A DNA stretch of 17,512 nucleotides from Schaedlerella sp. (GCA_020024595.1 JAHHTO010000035.1:1-17512); one strand, 5' to 3'. Counted from the first letter of the stretch, positions 1 to 7,685 are shown. Notes: generated by a model not told the origin, from the sequence alone. Numbers and translations: made by a program.

Positions 1-1272
1 GAAAAAGACATGACCGCATTCCTGCGTGCAATTGTAAAAACCCCGGGAGAAAGCTGTGATGAGAAAGCTCACATCGAGACAATCGCTACCGAAATGAGAA
101 AACTTGATTTTGATGATGTTGCAATCGACCCTCAGGGTAACGTGATCGGCTACATGGGAACCGGTGATAGGATCATCGCATTTGATGCCCACATTGATAC
201 CGTAGGTATTGGTAATATAGAAAACTGGGAATTTGATCCCTATGAAGGTTATGAAACAGAAACGGAAATCGGTGGTCGTGGCGTATCCGACCAGTGTGGC
301 GGTATCGTATCTGCTGTATACGGTGCTAAGATCATGAAAGAACAGGATTTGATTCCAGACGGATGTAAAATCATGGTAGTTGGGACCGTTCAGGAAGAGG
401 ATTGTGACGGTCTCTGCTGGCAATACATCATCAACGAAGATAAGATTCGTCCGGAATTTGTTGTATCTACAGAGCCTACAGACGGTGGGATCTATCGCGG
501 ACAAAGGGGACGTATGGAAATCCGCATCGACGTAAAAGGAGTTTCCTGTCACGGTTCCGCTCCAGAACGTGGAGACAACGCAATCTACAAAATGGCCGAC
601 ATCCTCCAGGATGTACGCGCACTAAATGAAAATGATGACGCTGACGAGACGGAAATCAAAGGTCTTGTTAAGATGCTCAACCCGAAATACAACCCAGATT
701 GGGAAGAGGCTCGTTTCCTCGGACGCGGAACTGTTACAACCTCTCAGATTTTCTACACATCTCCGAGCCGTTGTGCAGTTGCTGACTCCTGTGCAGTGTC
801 TCTTGACCGTCGTATGACATTTGGAGAAACATGGGAAAGCTGTCTGGAGGAAATCCGCAACCTTCCAAGTGTAAAAAAATATGGAGAGGATGTTGTTGTT
901 TCTATGTACAACTATGACAGACCTTCCTACACAGGATGTGTATATGAGATTGAATGCTACTTCCCGACATGGGCAATTCCAAAAGACCACGCGGTAACAA
1001 AAGCTCTGGAAGAAGCTTACACATGTCTGTATGGCGATCAAAGAATCGGTGCTGCTGAAACTCTCGAAATGCGTCAGGCTCGCCCACTGACAGATAAATG
1101 GACATTCTCTACAAACGGCGTATCTATCATGGGACGTAACGGAATTCCTTGTATTGGCTTTGGTCCTGGAGCTGAAGCTCAGGCTCATGCGCCGAACGAA
1201 AAGACTTGGAAACAGGATCTGGTTACATGTGCTGCTGTTTATGCCGCACTTCCAAATTGCTACGTAAAATAA
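1..1272 (+). CDS. ygeY: YgeY-family M20 metallohydrolase (selenium/purine-catabolism linked), 5' partial
   Basis: Zinc-dependent amidohydrolase of the M20 peptidase/deacetylase family, YgeY subgroup. The reading frame is open from base 1 (Glu-Lys-Asp before the first Met at 10), so the true start lies outside the window. Probably some 15-20 N-terminal residues are missing. Visible motifs are the metal-binding DAHIDTVG, then GRGVSDQCGG with the second metal Asp, VQEEDCDG with the catalytic Glu pair, and CHGSAPERGDNA of the dimerisation domain. It lies 57 bases upstream of ygeW on the same strand, with ridA and carbamate kinase following. That arrangement is found in anaerobic purine-degradation gene clusters. 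By family knowledge it probably hydrolyses an amide or ureido group of a ring-opened purine product. The exact substrate is inference. Family assignment is very secure. Confidence 0.93.
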   Translation, partial: EKDMTAFLRAIVKTPGESCDEKAHIETIATEMRKLDFDDVAIDPQGNVIGYMGTGDRIIAFDAHIDTVGIGNIENWEFDPYEGYETETEIGGRGVSDQCGGIVSAVYGAKIMKEQDLIPDGCKIMVVGTVQEEDCDGLCWQYIINEDKIRPEFVVSTEPTDGGIYRGQRGRMEIRIDVKGVSCHGSAPERGDNAIYKMADILQDVRALNENDDADETEIKGLVKMLNPKYNPDWEEARFLGRGTVTTSQIFYTSPSRCAVADSCAVSLDRRMTFGETWESCLEEIRNLPSVKKYGEDVVVSMYNYDRPSYTGCVYEIECYFPTWAIPKDHAVTKALEEAYTCLYGDQRIGAAETLEMRQARPLTDKWTFSTNGVSIMGRNGIPCIGFGPGAEAQAHAPNEKTWKQDLVTCAAVYAALPNCYVK

Positions 1273-1329
1273 TAACTGTAACACCTTTTTACTGTATTCA
1301 TATGAGAACCAATCAGGAGGATTATTTTA

Positions 1330-2526
1330 ATGGACGCAAAATTACAAGAATATATTGACAAATTGAACGCCTTAAATTTCAAAGAAATGTACAATGGAGA
1401 CTTTTTCCTCACATGGGAAAAATCAGATGATGAAATCGAGGCTGTATTTACAGTCGCTGACGCTCTTCGCTACATGAGAGAGAACAACATCTCTACAAAG
1501 GTATTTGAAAGTGGTCTTGGAATCTCTCTGTTCCGTGACAATTCTACACGTACACGTTTCTCTTTTGCTTCTGCATGTAACTTGCTTGGTCTTGAAGTTC
1601 AGGATTTGGATGAAGGTAAATCACAGGTTGCTCACGGTGAGACAGTTCGTGAAACAGCGAACATGATTTCCTTTATGGCTGACGCAATCGGTATCCGTGA
1701 TGATATGTACATCGGAAAAGGTAACAAATACATGCATGAAGTTGTAGATGCCGTAACACAAGGCAACAAAGATGGTATTTTGGAACAGAAACCTACACTG
1801 GTAAACTTACAGTGTGATATTGACCACCCGACACAGGCTATGGCTGATATGCTTCACATCATCCATGAATTTGGCGGCGTTGAGAACCTGAAAGGCAAAA
1901 AGCTTGCGATGACATGGGCTTACTCTCCATCTTACGGAAAGCCACTTTCTGTACCGCAGGGAATCATCGGTCTGATGACACGTTTTGGTATGGATGTTGT
2001 TCTTGCACATCCCGAAGGATATGAAGTATTCGAGGATGTCGAAAATGTTGCCAAAGAAAATGCGAAAAAATCTGGCGGTTCTTTTACAAAGACCAATAAC
2101 ATGGCTGAAGCTTTCAAAGATGCTGATATCGTATATCCAAAAAGCTGGGCTCCATTCGCAGCCATGGAAAAACGTACAGAACTTTATGGAAACGGTGATA
2201 CAGAAGGTATCAAAGCACTTGAAAAAGAACTTCTTGCACAGAATGCTGAGCATAAAGACTGGGCTTGTACAGAAGAACTTATGGCTACAACAAAAAACGG
2301 AAAAGCACTTTATATGCACTGTCTACCGGCCGACATCTCAGGCGTAAGTTGTGACGAAGGAGAAGTAGACGCATCTGTATTCGATCGCTACAGAAATCCT
2401 CTTTACAAAGAAGCCAGCTTCAAACCATACATCATTGCAGCTATGATCTTTCTTGCCAAATTCGCTGATCCGGCTGATGTATTGAAGAAACTGGAAGAAA
2501 GAGCATCTTCCAGAGTATTTGAATAG
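1330..2526 (+). CDS. ygeW: YgeW-type knotted carbamoyltransferase
   Basis: Member of the aspartate/ornithine carbamoyltransferase superfamily. It has 398 residues, close to E. coli YgeW, and carries the carbamoyl-phosphate loop DNSTRTRFSF, the HPTQAMADM motif and the HCLP motif (MHCLPADI) near residues 333-340. An AGGAGG ribosome binding site at 1315-1320 sits 9 bases before the ATG. In this family the substrate is not ornithine or aspartate. With carbamate kinase two genes downstream, the sensible reading is the catabolic direction: phosphorolysis of a ureido compound from purine breakdown, giving carbamoyl phosphate for ATP synthesis. Function in that direction is inferred from context and from the known ygeW-ygeY-yqeA clusters. 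It could still be annotated simply as an ornithine carbamoyltransferase homologue. Confidence 0.94.
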   Translation: MDAKLQEYIDKLNALNFKEMYNGDFFLTWEKSDDEIEAVFTVADALRYMRENNISTKVFESGLGISLFRDNSTRTRFSFASACNLLGLEVQDLDEGKSQVAHGETVRETANMISFMADAIGIRDDMYIGKGNKYMHEVVDAVTQGNKDGILEQKPTLVNLQCDIDHPTQAMADMLHIIHEFGGVENLKGKKLAMTWAYSPSYGKPLSVPQGIIGLMTRFGMDVVLAHPEGYEVFEDVENVAKENAKKSGGSFTKTNNMAEAFKDADIVYPKSWAPFAAMEKRTELYGNGDTEGIKALEKELLAQNAEHKDWACTEELMATTKNGKALYMHCLPADISGVSCDEGEVDASVFDRYRNPLYKEASFKPYIIAAMIFLAKFADPADVLKKLEERASSRVFE

Positions 2527-2560
2527 TCATGAATACGATCCGCATAGATGAACGCTCAGT

Positions 2561-2670
2561 TTGTCGTCTGCATATGTAGCAGACAACAACATATCTCAGG
2601 GCACTCGCAAATGCATTGCGCAGTGCCCTACTTTATTTTACAGAAGTTATTCCCGGATTCTTCAATCCGG
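2561..2670 (+). other. structured ygeW-ridA intergenic region: three successive hairpins
   Basis: The 188-base gap holds three stem-loops. Hairpin 1 (about 2561-2587) pairs GTCTGC with GCAGAC and extends through one mismatch to TTGT/ACAA. Hairpin 2 (2598-2629) pairs AGGGCACT with AGTGCCCT and then CGCAA with TTGCG, with one bulged C. It is followed by a T-rich ACTTTATTTTA, so it may be a leaky intrinsic terminator. Hairpin 3 (2653-2670) is a perfect CCGGATT/AATCCGG stem with a four-base loop. A TATAAT at 2680-2685 lacks a good -35, so an internal promoter is only possible. Likely roles are partial termination or mRNA processing and stabilisation between ygeW and ridA-arcC. Confidence 0.55.
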
Positions 2671-2714
2671 TCGAATACATATAATACCATTTCAAATAAA
2701 AAGGAGGAACTCAT

Positions 2715-3098
2715 ATGTTGAAATATGTAGACACCAAAAACGCACCAGCAGCTATCGGACCATACTCTCAGGGAATTGTAATAAACGGACTTGCTTTCTT
2801 TTCCGGTGTAATTCCGCTTTCCGCTAAAACAGGAGAAGTTGTCGGAACTACCATTCAGGAACAAACCGAGCAGGTTATGAAGAATATTTCCGCTCTTCTG
2901 GAAAGTCAAAATGCCAAATTCACAGATGTGGTGAAAACAACCTGTTTTCTTGCAGATATGGATGACTTTGCAGCATTTAATGAAATCTATGCAAAATATT
3001 TCACAGGGAAACCGGCACGTTCCTGTGTTGCTGTCAAAGCACTTCCGAAAGGAGTTCTCTGTGAAGTAGAGACAATTGCTTACATTGGGGAGGAATAA
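2715..3098 (+). CDS. ridA: RidA family reactive intermediate/imine deaminase
   Basis: 127-residue protein of the RidA (YjgF/YER057c/UK114) family, which forms small trimers that hydrolyse enamines/imines such as 2-aminoacrylate to keto acid plus ammonia. Family features are the N-terminal APAAIGPYSQG segment, Arg102 in PARSCVAVKALPKG (the substrate carboxylate-binding arginine) and the acidic residues after it in CEVETIAYIG. An AAGGAGG site at 2701-2707 sets the ATG at 2715, the full family length. The next gene, carbamate kinase, starts only 5 bases after the stop, so the two are surely co-transcribed. In a purine/ureide cluster an upstream 2,3-diaminopropionate lyase would generate 2-aminoacrylate. 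RidA may serve to finish that step, but such a lyase is not visible in this window. Confidence 0.93.
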   Translation: MLKYVDTKNAPAAIGPYSQGIVINGLAFFSGVIPLSAKTGEVVGTTIQEQTEQVMKNISALLESQNAKFTDVVKTTCFLADMDDFAAFNEIYAKYFTGKPARSCVAVKALPKGVLCEVETIAYIGEE

Positions 3099-3103
3099 GA
3101 AAG

Positions 3104-4051
3104 GTGGCAAAGAAAAGGAGAATCGTCATTGCCCTTGGTGGTAACGCCCTCGGCAACACACTTCCTGAGCAAATGGCTGCAGTAAAAATCACTGCTCGTG
3201 CCATTGTGGATTTAATCGAAGAAGGCTGCGAAGTAATCGTAGCACATGGCAATGGTCCACAAGTTGGTATGATTAATAATGCAATGATTGCACTGACTCA
3301 CGAAGACGAAAACCAGCCAAACACTCCACTTTCTGTTTGTGTTGCAATGAGTCAGGCTTATATCGGATACGATTTACAGAATGCACTTCATGAAGAGCTG
3401 TTAAATCGCGGAATCACAGATATTCCGGTTGCAACTATGATCACACAAGTTCGCGTAGATGAAAATGATCCTGCTTTCAAAAATCCATCCAAGCCGATCG
3501 GACGTTTTCTCTCAAAGGAGCAGGCTGACGTCATGTCCGAAAAATACAATTATATTATGAAAGAAGATGTAGGACGTGGTTACCGCCGTGTCGTTGCTTC
3601 TCCACAGCCACAGGAAATCGTAGAAATCGGAACCATTCGAAATATGGTAGATGCCGGAGATTTGGTCATCGCCTGTGGAGGTGGTGGAATCCCTGTTATG
3701 CGTCAAGGAAATCATTTAAAAGGTGCTAGCGCAGTTATTGACAAAGACTTTGCAAGCTGCCTGCTTGCCAAAGAGCTGGATGCAGACTTTTTGATCATTC
3801 TTACCGCTGTAGAGAAAGTTGCAATCAACTTCGGAAAACCGGAAGAAAAATGGCTCGATCACATTTCTATAGACCAAGCAAAACAATACATGGATGAAGG
3901 GCATTTTGCTCCCGGTTCAATGCTTCCTAAGATACAGGCTGCAGTTGACTTTGCAGCATCCAAACCAGGACGTCAGGCTCTGATTACATTGCTTGAAACA
4001 GCGAAAGATGGTATCAATGGAACGACTGGTACCCGAATCAGTTTGGACTAG
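3104..4051 (+). CDS. arcC: carbamate kinase
   Basis: Carbamate kinase of the amino-acid kinase family (ArcC/YqeA), 315 residues. In the catabolic direction it converts carbamoyl phosphate and ADP to ATP, CO2 and NH3 in the cytoplasm. Visible motifs are IALGGNALG at the N-terminus, AHGNGPQVG, ACGGGGIPV and AVIDKDFAS, all in the order of the family. The start is GTG at 3104, preceded by GGGGAGG at 3087-3093, which overlaps the end of ridA. With YgeW it forms a likely energy-yielding pair in ureide degradation, equivalent to arcB/arcC in the arginine deiminase route. No arginine deiminase is present here, so purine-derived ureides are the better guess for the carbamoyl source. In E. coli the equivalent cluster gene is called yqeA. 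Confidence 0.95.
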   Translation: MAKKRRIVIALGGNALGNTLPEQMAAVKITARAIVDLIEEGCEVIVAHGNGPQVGMINNAMIALTHEDENQPNTPLSVCVAMSQAYIGYDLQNALHEELLNRGITDIPVATMITQVRVDENDPAFKNPSKPIGRFLSKEQADVMSEKYNYIMKEDVGRGYRRVVASPQPQEIVEIGTIRNMVDAGDLVIACGGGGIPVMRQGNHLKGASAVIDKDFASCLLAKELDADFLIILTAVEKVAINFGKPEEKWLDHISIDQAKQYMDEGHFAPGSMLPKIQAAVDFAASKPGRQALITLLETAKDGINGTTGTRISLD

Positions 4052-4082
4052 AAAGGACAAAGATAACACAAAATAATTTTAT

Positions 4083-4126
4083 ATAAAAGCGGCACATTCT
4101 CCAAAACCAGAATGTGCCGCTTTTAT
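4083..4126. terminator. bidirectional rho-independent terminator between arcC and guaD
   Basis: Perfect 18-bp inverted repeat (4083-4100 with 4109-4126) around an 8-base loop, CCAAAACC. The GC-rich core is GCGGCACATTCT, and the outer A/T pairs supply a T-rich 3' tail on either strand. It separates the convergent arcC (+) and guaD (-) genes and would end both transcripts. Confidence 0.93.
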
Positions 4127-4143
4127 TTCTTCCCCTTAGAATA

Positions 4144-5427
4144 TTAGAATAATTTCTCTCCTGCCACATACTTCGCATACACTTCCCTGTCATCTGAGAA
4201 ATAAATCAAACGTTCCAACCGTTGCTGTACATTTATTTCCTGTGGATGAACAAGTCTGCTGTCATCCAGAATGACTGCATCCAACTCATACCCCGGTTCA
4301 AAGCTTCCCACTTTACCAAAGAATTCCCCACCACCCTTTGTTGCCATGTAGAAAACCTCGGAAGCTGTCAGTGGTTTTAAAGAATCATCTTTCAATCTCC
4401 AACGCAATTTTGATGCCTGAACTGCATGTGCCATTGCCGTAAACAGATTTTCTGTAGTACCTCCTGCCACGTCACTTCCTAATCCTACGTGAAGCCCTTC
4501 ATCCAGAAATGTCCTGATCGGAGCCACTCCGGAGGCCAGATTCATATTAGACTCCGGACAATGTGCAATAAATACACCATTTTCTTTGATTCGAGCTATT
4601 TCACGTGCATCTGAGTGTACACAATGTGCCATTACAGTTTTACAATCCACTCCAAACAAGCCAAATTGATCATACGCATCTCCATAAAACTCAGATTCCG
4701 GACACAGTTCCTGTACCCATGAAATTTCTCCATAGTTCTCTGACAAATGAGACTGCACCGGTGTCTGATACCGCATCTGAATCATTTTCAGCTTCTCCAT
4801 CAATTCATCTGTACAACTTGGTATAAACCGTGGTGTCAAAATTGCCTGTGTCTTTTTGTATTTATTATGCTGAATATCTTTCATCCACTCCACTGTCTCA
4901 CTGGCAGACTCTTCTGTTTCTTCCCTTAAATAGTCCGGGCAGTTCCGGTCCATATTTACTTTACCGACCATTGTATGAAGTCCGGATCCCTCCAGTAAAT
5001 CCATCAAAAGAAGAGTCGCCTGCCGATGAACTGTCGCGAAAATACACGCTCTTGTTGTAGCACCTTTTCGCAAATTATCCACAAAAATCTGATATGCCAT
5101 TCTTGCATATTCCAGATTTTTATACTTTGCCTCCTCCGGAAATGTATTGGTCTCCAGCCAGTCCAAAAGTTCCATATCCATTCCAAGCCCCCGGAATGTA
5201 TACTGAGGTGCATGAATATGCAAATCAACAAGTCCTGGAATAATCAGGCAGTCCCCATAATCTTCCACCGGAATTTTCTTATATTCCTCCGGCAATTCCT
5301 GGTACACCCCTTTCACCAGATTTTTCTCACAGACAAGATAACTATTTTCACAGATTTCCAACTGTTTGGGCGTTTTACTATATACAATATTTCCCTTCAA
5401 TCCAAATACAGAATCCTTCACCATCAT
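4144..5427 (-). CDS. guaD: guanine deaminase
   Basis: Amidohydrolase-superfamily guanine deaminase (guanine to xanthine plus ammonia), 427 residues from the chosen start. Metal and catalytic motifs are PGLVDLHIHAPQ (His70, His72), SHLSEN (His227, Glu230), MAHCVHSD (His268) and VGLGSDVAGG (Asp319), with the HCPESNMNLASG signature between them. The tandem ATG codons at 5427/5424 follow AAAGGTGG, and the family begins with this VFGLKGNIVYS segment. The frame stays open upstream to 5610, offering a GTG at 5439 (after AAGGAG) and an ATG at 5532 (after GGTGAG) as alternatives. It is single, terminated by the 4083-4126 repeat, and preceded by its own promoter and a guanine-type riboswitch (5613-5676). 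Its product xanthine fits the neighbouring purine-degradation genes. Other chlorohydrolase-like amidohydrolases (SsnA) are less similar in motif wording. Confidence 0.93.
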   Translation of the reverse strand: MMVKDSVFGLKGNIVYSKTPKQLEICENSYLVCEKNLVKGVYQELPEEYKKIPVEDYGDCLIIPGLVDLHIHAPQYTFRGLGMDMELLDWLETNTFPEEAKYKNLEYARMAYQIFVDNLRKGATTRACIFATVHRQATLLLMDLLEGSGLHTMVGKVNMDRNCPDYLREETEESASETVEWMKDIQHNKYKKTQAILTPRFIPSCTDELMEKLKMIQMRYQTPVQSHLSENYGEISWVQELCPESEFYGDAYDQFGLFGVDCKTVMAHCVHSDAREIARIKENGVFIAHCPESNMNLASGVAPIRTFLDEGLHVGLGSDVAGGTTENLFTAMAHAVQASKLRWRLKDDSLKPLTASEVFYMATKGGGEFFGKVGSFEPGYELDAVILDDSRLVHPQEINVQQRLERLIYFSDDREVYAKYVAGEKLF

Positions 5428-5589
5428 GCGGCGCACCACCTTTCTTTTCTCCTTTTTACTTTCATTTTGTCCATTATTACACAAATCCTCACCTTCAAAA
5501 AATTTCTTCTGTCTGCAGTATAAAAAATCCATTATAAGCTCACCGCGACTTTGAAAGAGATCGTTCCTTTTGTTACTCATCATAACAAT
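5428..5589 (-). other. guaD leader downstream of the riboswitch
   Basis: About 160 transcribed bases between the riboswitch terminator and the guaD start. They hold no further convincing structure. A 16-codon ORF (5424-5474) overlaps the guaD start through an ATGATG arrangement, and the guaD frame itself is open throughout. Whether any of it is translated is unclear. Confidence 0.35.
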
Positions 5590-5630
5590 AAAAAAAGAGC
5601 GACCATACAAGGTTATGTAGTCAACTCTTT
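5588..5630 (-). terminator. riboswitch expression-platform terminator upstream of guaD
   Basis: On the minus strand AAAGAG (5630-5625) pairs with CTCTTT (5599-5594). After one bulged T, TGACTA pairs with TGGTCG with two G-U pairs, leaving a 12-base loop. A run of seven T (5596-5590) follows. The 5' arm is made of the 3' strand of P3, the J3/1 joint and the start of the P1 3' strand of the purine aptamer. Terminator and ligand-bound aptamer therefore exclude each other. Confidence 0.82.
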
Positions 5631-5676
5631 ACGGTAGTTGGTAGAAACACTGAGCCAATCCCCAGCATATACATAA
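5613..5676 (-). promoter_or_regulatory. purine riboswitch aptamer, guanine type, upstream of guaD
   Basis: Minus-strand RNA with all three helices of the purine aptamer. P1 is TTATGTA/TACATAA (7 bp), P2 is GCTGGG/CTCAGT with a GATTGG loop, and P3 is CAACT/AGTTG with the invariant CCGTAAA loop. The junction carries GTTTCTACC (J2/3) and GACTA (P3 end/J3-1). Aligned to the B. subtilis xpt numbering, U22, U47, U51 and C74 are all present; C74 indicates guanine/hypoxanthine rather than adenine. The L2 loop is one base shorter than in xpt but keeps the GG that pairs with L3. The terminator at 5588-5630 overlaps P3 and P1, so the predicted logic is ligand ON. This agrees with guanine deaminase as the controlled gene. 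Confidence 0.9.
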
Positions 5677-5695
5677 ATTAGCAGTACTTTATTCA

Positions 5696-5701
5696 ATTAT
5701 A
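5696..5701 (-). promoter_or_regulatory. extended -10 promoter for the riboswitch-guaD transcript
   Basis: TATAAT (minus strand) preceded by TGC, making an extended -10 element, 20 bases upstream of the aptamer 5' end. No good -35 hexamer is seen at 17-18 bases. It lies about 65 bases beyond the nadE stop, so guaD can be transcribed separately from nadE. Confidence 0.65.
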
Positions 5702-5765
5702 GCACTCTTTGTTTTTGGATTCCATTGATAATAATCCACAGTTTTTAATCATTTATTTATTTTTG

Positions 5766-7685
5766 TTACATCAGGGATATATGTTCCAAATCCTTCATCC
5801 ATGCCTGTACACAGGCATCACTTGGCATCCGCCAATCTCCTCTTGGAGAAAGCGCTACTGTTCCAATCTTCGGACCATCCGGCAGACAAGAACGTTTAAA
5901 CTGCTGGTTAAAAAATCGTCTGCAAAATGTTTCCAGCCATTTCAATATATCCACTGAATCATATTTATCTCCAAATGCTTTTTCTGCTAAACGGAAAATC
6001 TTACTCGGCTCATATCCGAAACGTAAGAAATAATACAAATAGAAATCATGGAGTTCATACGGTCCTACCAAATCTTCTGTTTTCTGGGCAATATCACCAT
6101 CTTTTGGTGGAAGCAGTTCTGGACTTACAGGCGTATCCAATACATCACACAAGATTTCCCGCAGCTTCTCGTCTTCTGTTGTATCTGCTACATGTTTGAC
6201 CAGATAATACACCAGTGTTTTCGGAACAGAAGCATTGACACCATACATCGACATATGGTCTCCATTGTAAGTTGCCCAGCCAAGCGCCAGCTCTGACATA
6301 TCTCCAGTCCCGATTACGATCCCTCCATTTGCATTGGCAATATCCATCAGCACCTGAGTCCGTTCTCTGGCCTGTGCATTTTCATATGTGACATCATGAT
6401 TATTGGCATCATGTCCAATGTCCCGAAAATGGACCTGCACAGCATCTGCGATCGGCACTTCCAGCAATGTTGCTCCCAATCGTTTTGACATTTCACAAGC
6501 ATTCTGATACGTCCGGTCAGTGGTTCCAAAACACGGCATTGTCACCGCATAAATCTCTTTTTTGTCCTTCTGAAGCAGTTCAAATGCTCTTGCCGTTACA
6601 AGTAACGCCAAAGTGGAATCCAAGCCTCCGGAAATCCCCACAACCGTAGTCTTTGCATGCGTATGAAGCAGCCGTTTTTTCAATCCCATTGCCTGGATTG
6701 TTAAAATCTCTTCACATCGTTTTTCTCTCAACCGTTCATTCTGCGGTACAAAAGGACTTTTGGCAAAGTTTCTTGTCAGCTCTGTTTCCTCTTCCTCAAT
6801 ATAGAACGGTACACGTTTTAGCACTGGATTTAGTGTCATTCGGAATGTCGTATTTCTCCGACGTTCTCCCATTAATCGATGAATGTCAATTTCGCTGTAA
6901 ACAATATCATTCTTATAACGCTTCGTCTCTTTTAAAACGGCACCGTTTTCTGCAATGATGTTGTGTCCGCCAAACACAACATCTGTTGTAGATTCTCCCT
7001 CTCCGGCATTCGCATAAATGTATCCAGCAATCAATCTTGCTGACTGTCCCGCGATCAGCGTACGTCTATAACTGTCCTTCCCTGCATTTTCATCACTTGC
7101 CGAACAATTCACAATCACAGTTGCCCCTTCCAAAGCCGCCTGAATGCTTGGCGGAATCGGAGACCACACATCCTCACAGATTTCAGCTGATACAATTAGA
7201 TTCTCCATCCCTACTGCCTGAAACAGAATCTGTGGTCCAAAAGGAATCTGAGATCCTTCAAACAAAATTTCCCGACTCATATCCGGACCTGGAGTAAACT
7301 GCCTCATTTCATAAAATTCCCCGTAATTTGGAAGAAACGTCTTCGTCGTAAATCCGAGGATCTTTCCTCGATTCAATGCCGCTGCAACATTATAAAGTTT
7401 CCCGTCCACTTCCAACGGAAGTCCGACAAAAACCAACATATCCTTATCCCTTGTATGTTGTGCAATCTTTTTTAGTGCTTCTTTTGCACTGTTTAAAAGC
7501 ACGTCCTGCAAAAACAAATCTGCGCATGTATATCCTGTAATACACAGTTCCGGAAACACCACAATCTTTGCCCTTTCCAATGCAGTTTTATCAATCGCCT
7601 CACATATCTTTTCTGTGTTATACGCCACATCAGCAACACGAATATCTGTCGTTACTGCCGCCACCTTTACAAAACCTTGTTTCAT
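5766..7685 (-). CDS. nadE: glutamine-dependent NAD(+) synthetase
   Basis: Two-domain NAD synthetase of 639 residues that amidates deamido-NAD using glutamine-derived ammonia and ATP. The N-terminal nitrilase (glutaminase) domain shows the Glu-Lys-Cys triad: Glu46 in VVFPELCITGY, Lys115 in TKTFLPNYGE and Cys170 in SAEICEDVW. The C-terminal synthetase domain has the ATP-pyrophosphatase P-loop SGGLDSTLAL near 352 and the DMSELALGWATYNGDH segment. The start MKQGFVKVAA at 7685 has AGGA 11 bases upstream. An earlier in-frame ATG at 7697 lies directly against that sequence and is less likely. It follows hslO by about 63 bases without a visible terminator, so the two are probably co-transcribed. No convincing terminator is seen after it before the guaD promoter. 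Confidence 0.96.
   Translation of the reverse strand: MKQGFVKVAAVTTDIRVADVAYNTEKICEAIDKTALERAKIVVFPELCITGYTCADLFLQDVLLNSAKEALKKIAQHTRDKDMLVFVGLPLEVDGKLYNVAAALNRGKILGFTTKTFLPNYGEFYEMRQFTPGPDMSREILFEGSQIPFGPQILFQAVGMENLIVSAEICEDVWSPIPPSIQAALEGATVIVNCSASDENAGKDSYRRTLIAGQSARLIAGYIYANAGEGESTTDVVFGGHNIIAENGAVLKETKRYKNDIVYSEIDIHRLMGERRRNTTFRMTLNPVLKRVPFYIEEEETELTRNFAKSPFVPQNERLREKRCEEILTIQAMGLKKRLLHTHAKTTVVGISGGLDSTLALLVTARAFELLQKDKKEIYAVTMPCFGTTDRTYQNACEMSKRLGATLLEVPIADAVQVHFRDIGHDANNHDVTYENAQARERTQVLMDIANANGGIVIGTGDMSELALGWATYNGDHMSMYGVNASVPKTLVYYLVKHVADTTEDEKLREILCDVLDTPVSPELLPPKDGDIAQKTEDLVGPYELHDFYLYYFLRFGYEPSKIFRLAEKAFGDKYDSVDILKWLETFCRRFFNQQFKRSCLPDGPKIGTVALSPRGDWRMPSDACVQAWMKDLEHISLM

Noticed and set aside
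622..1284. 220-codon minus-strand ORF opposite ygeY
   Set aside because: Shadow of ygeY; no family resemblance and biased composition.
5428..5610. N-terminal extension of guaD up to 5610
   Set aside because: The first Met would lie inside the riboswitch terminator, with no ribosome binding site, and the family starts near 5427.
5715..5745. TGGATT/AATCCA inverted repeat as nadE terminator
   Set aside because: Short stem, long loop and no T-run in the minus-strand direction.
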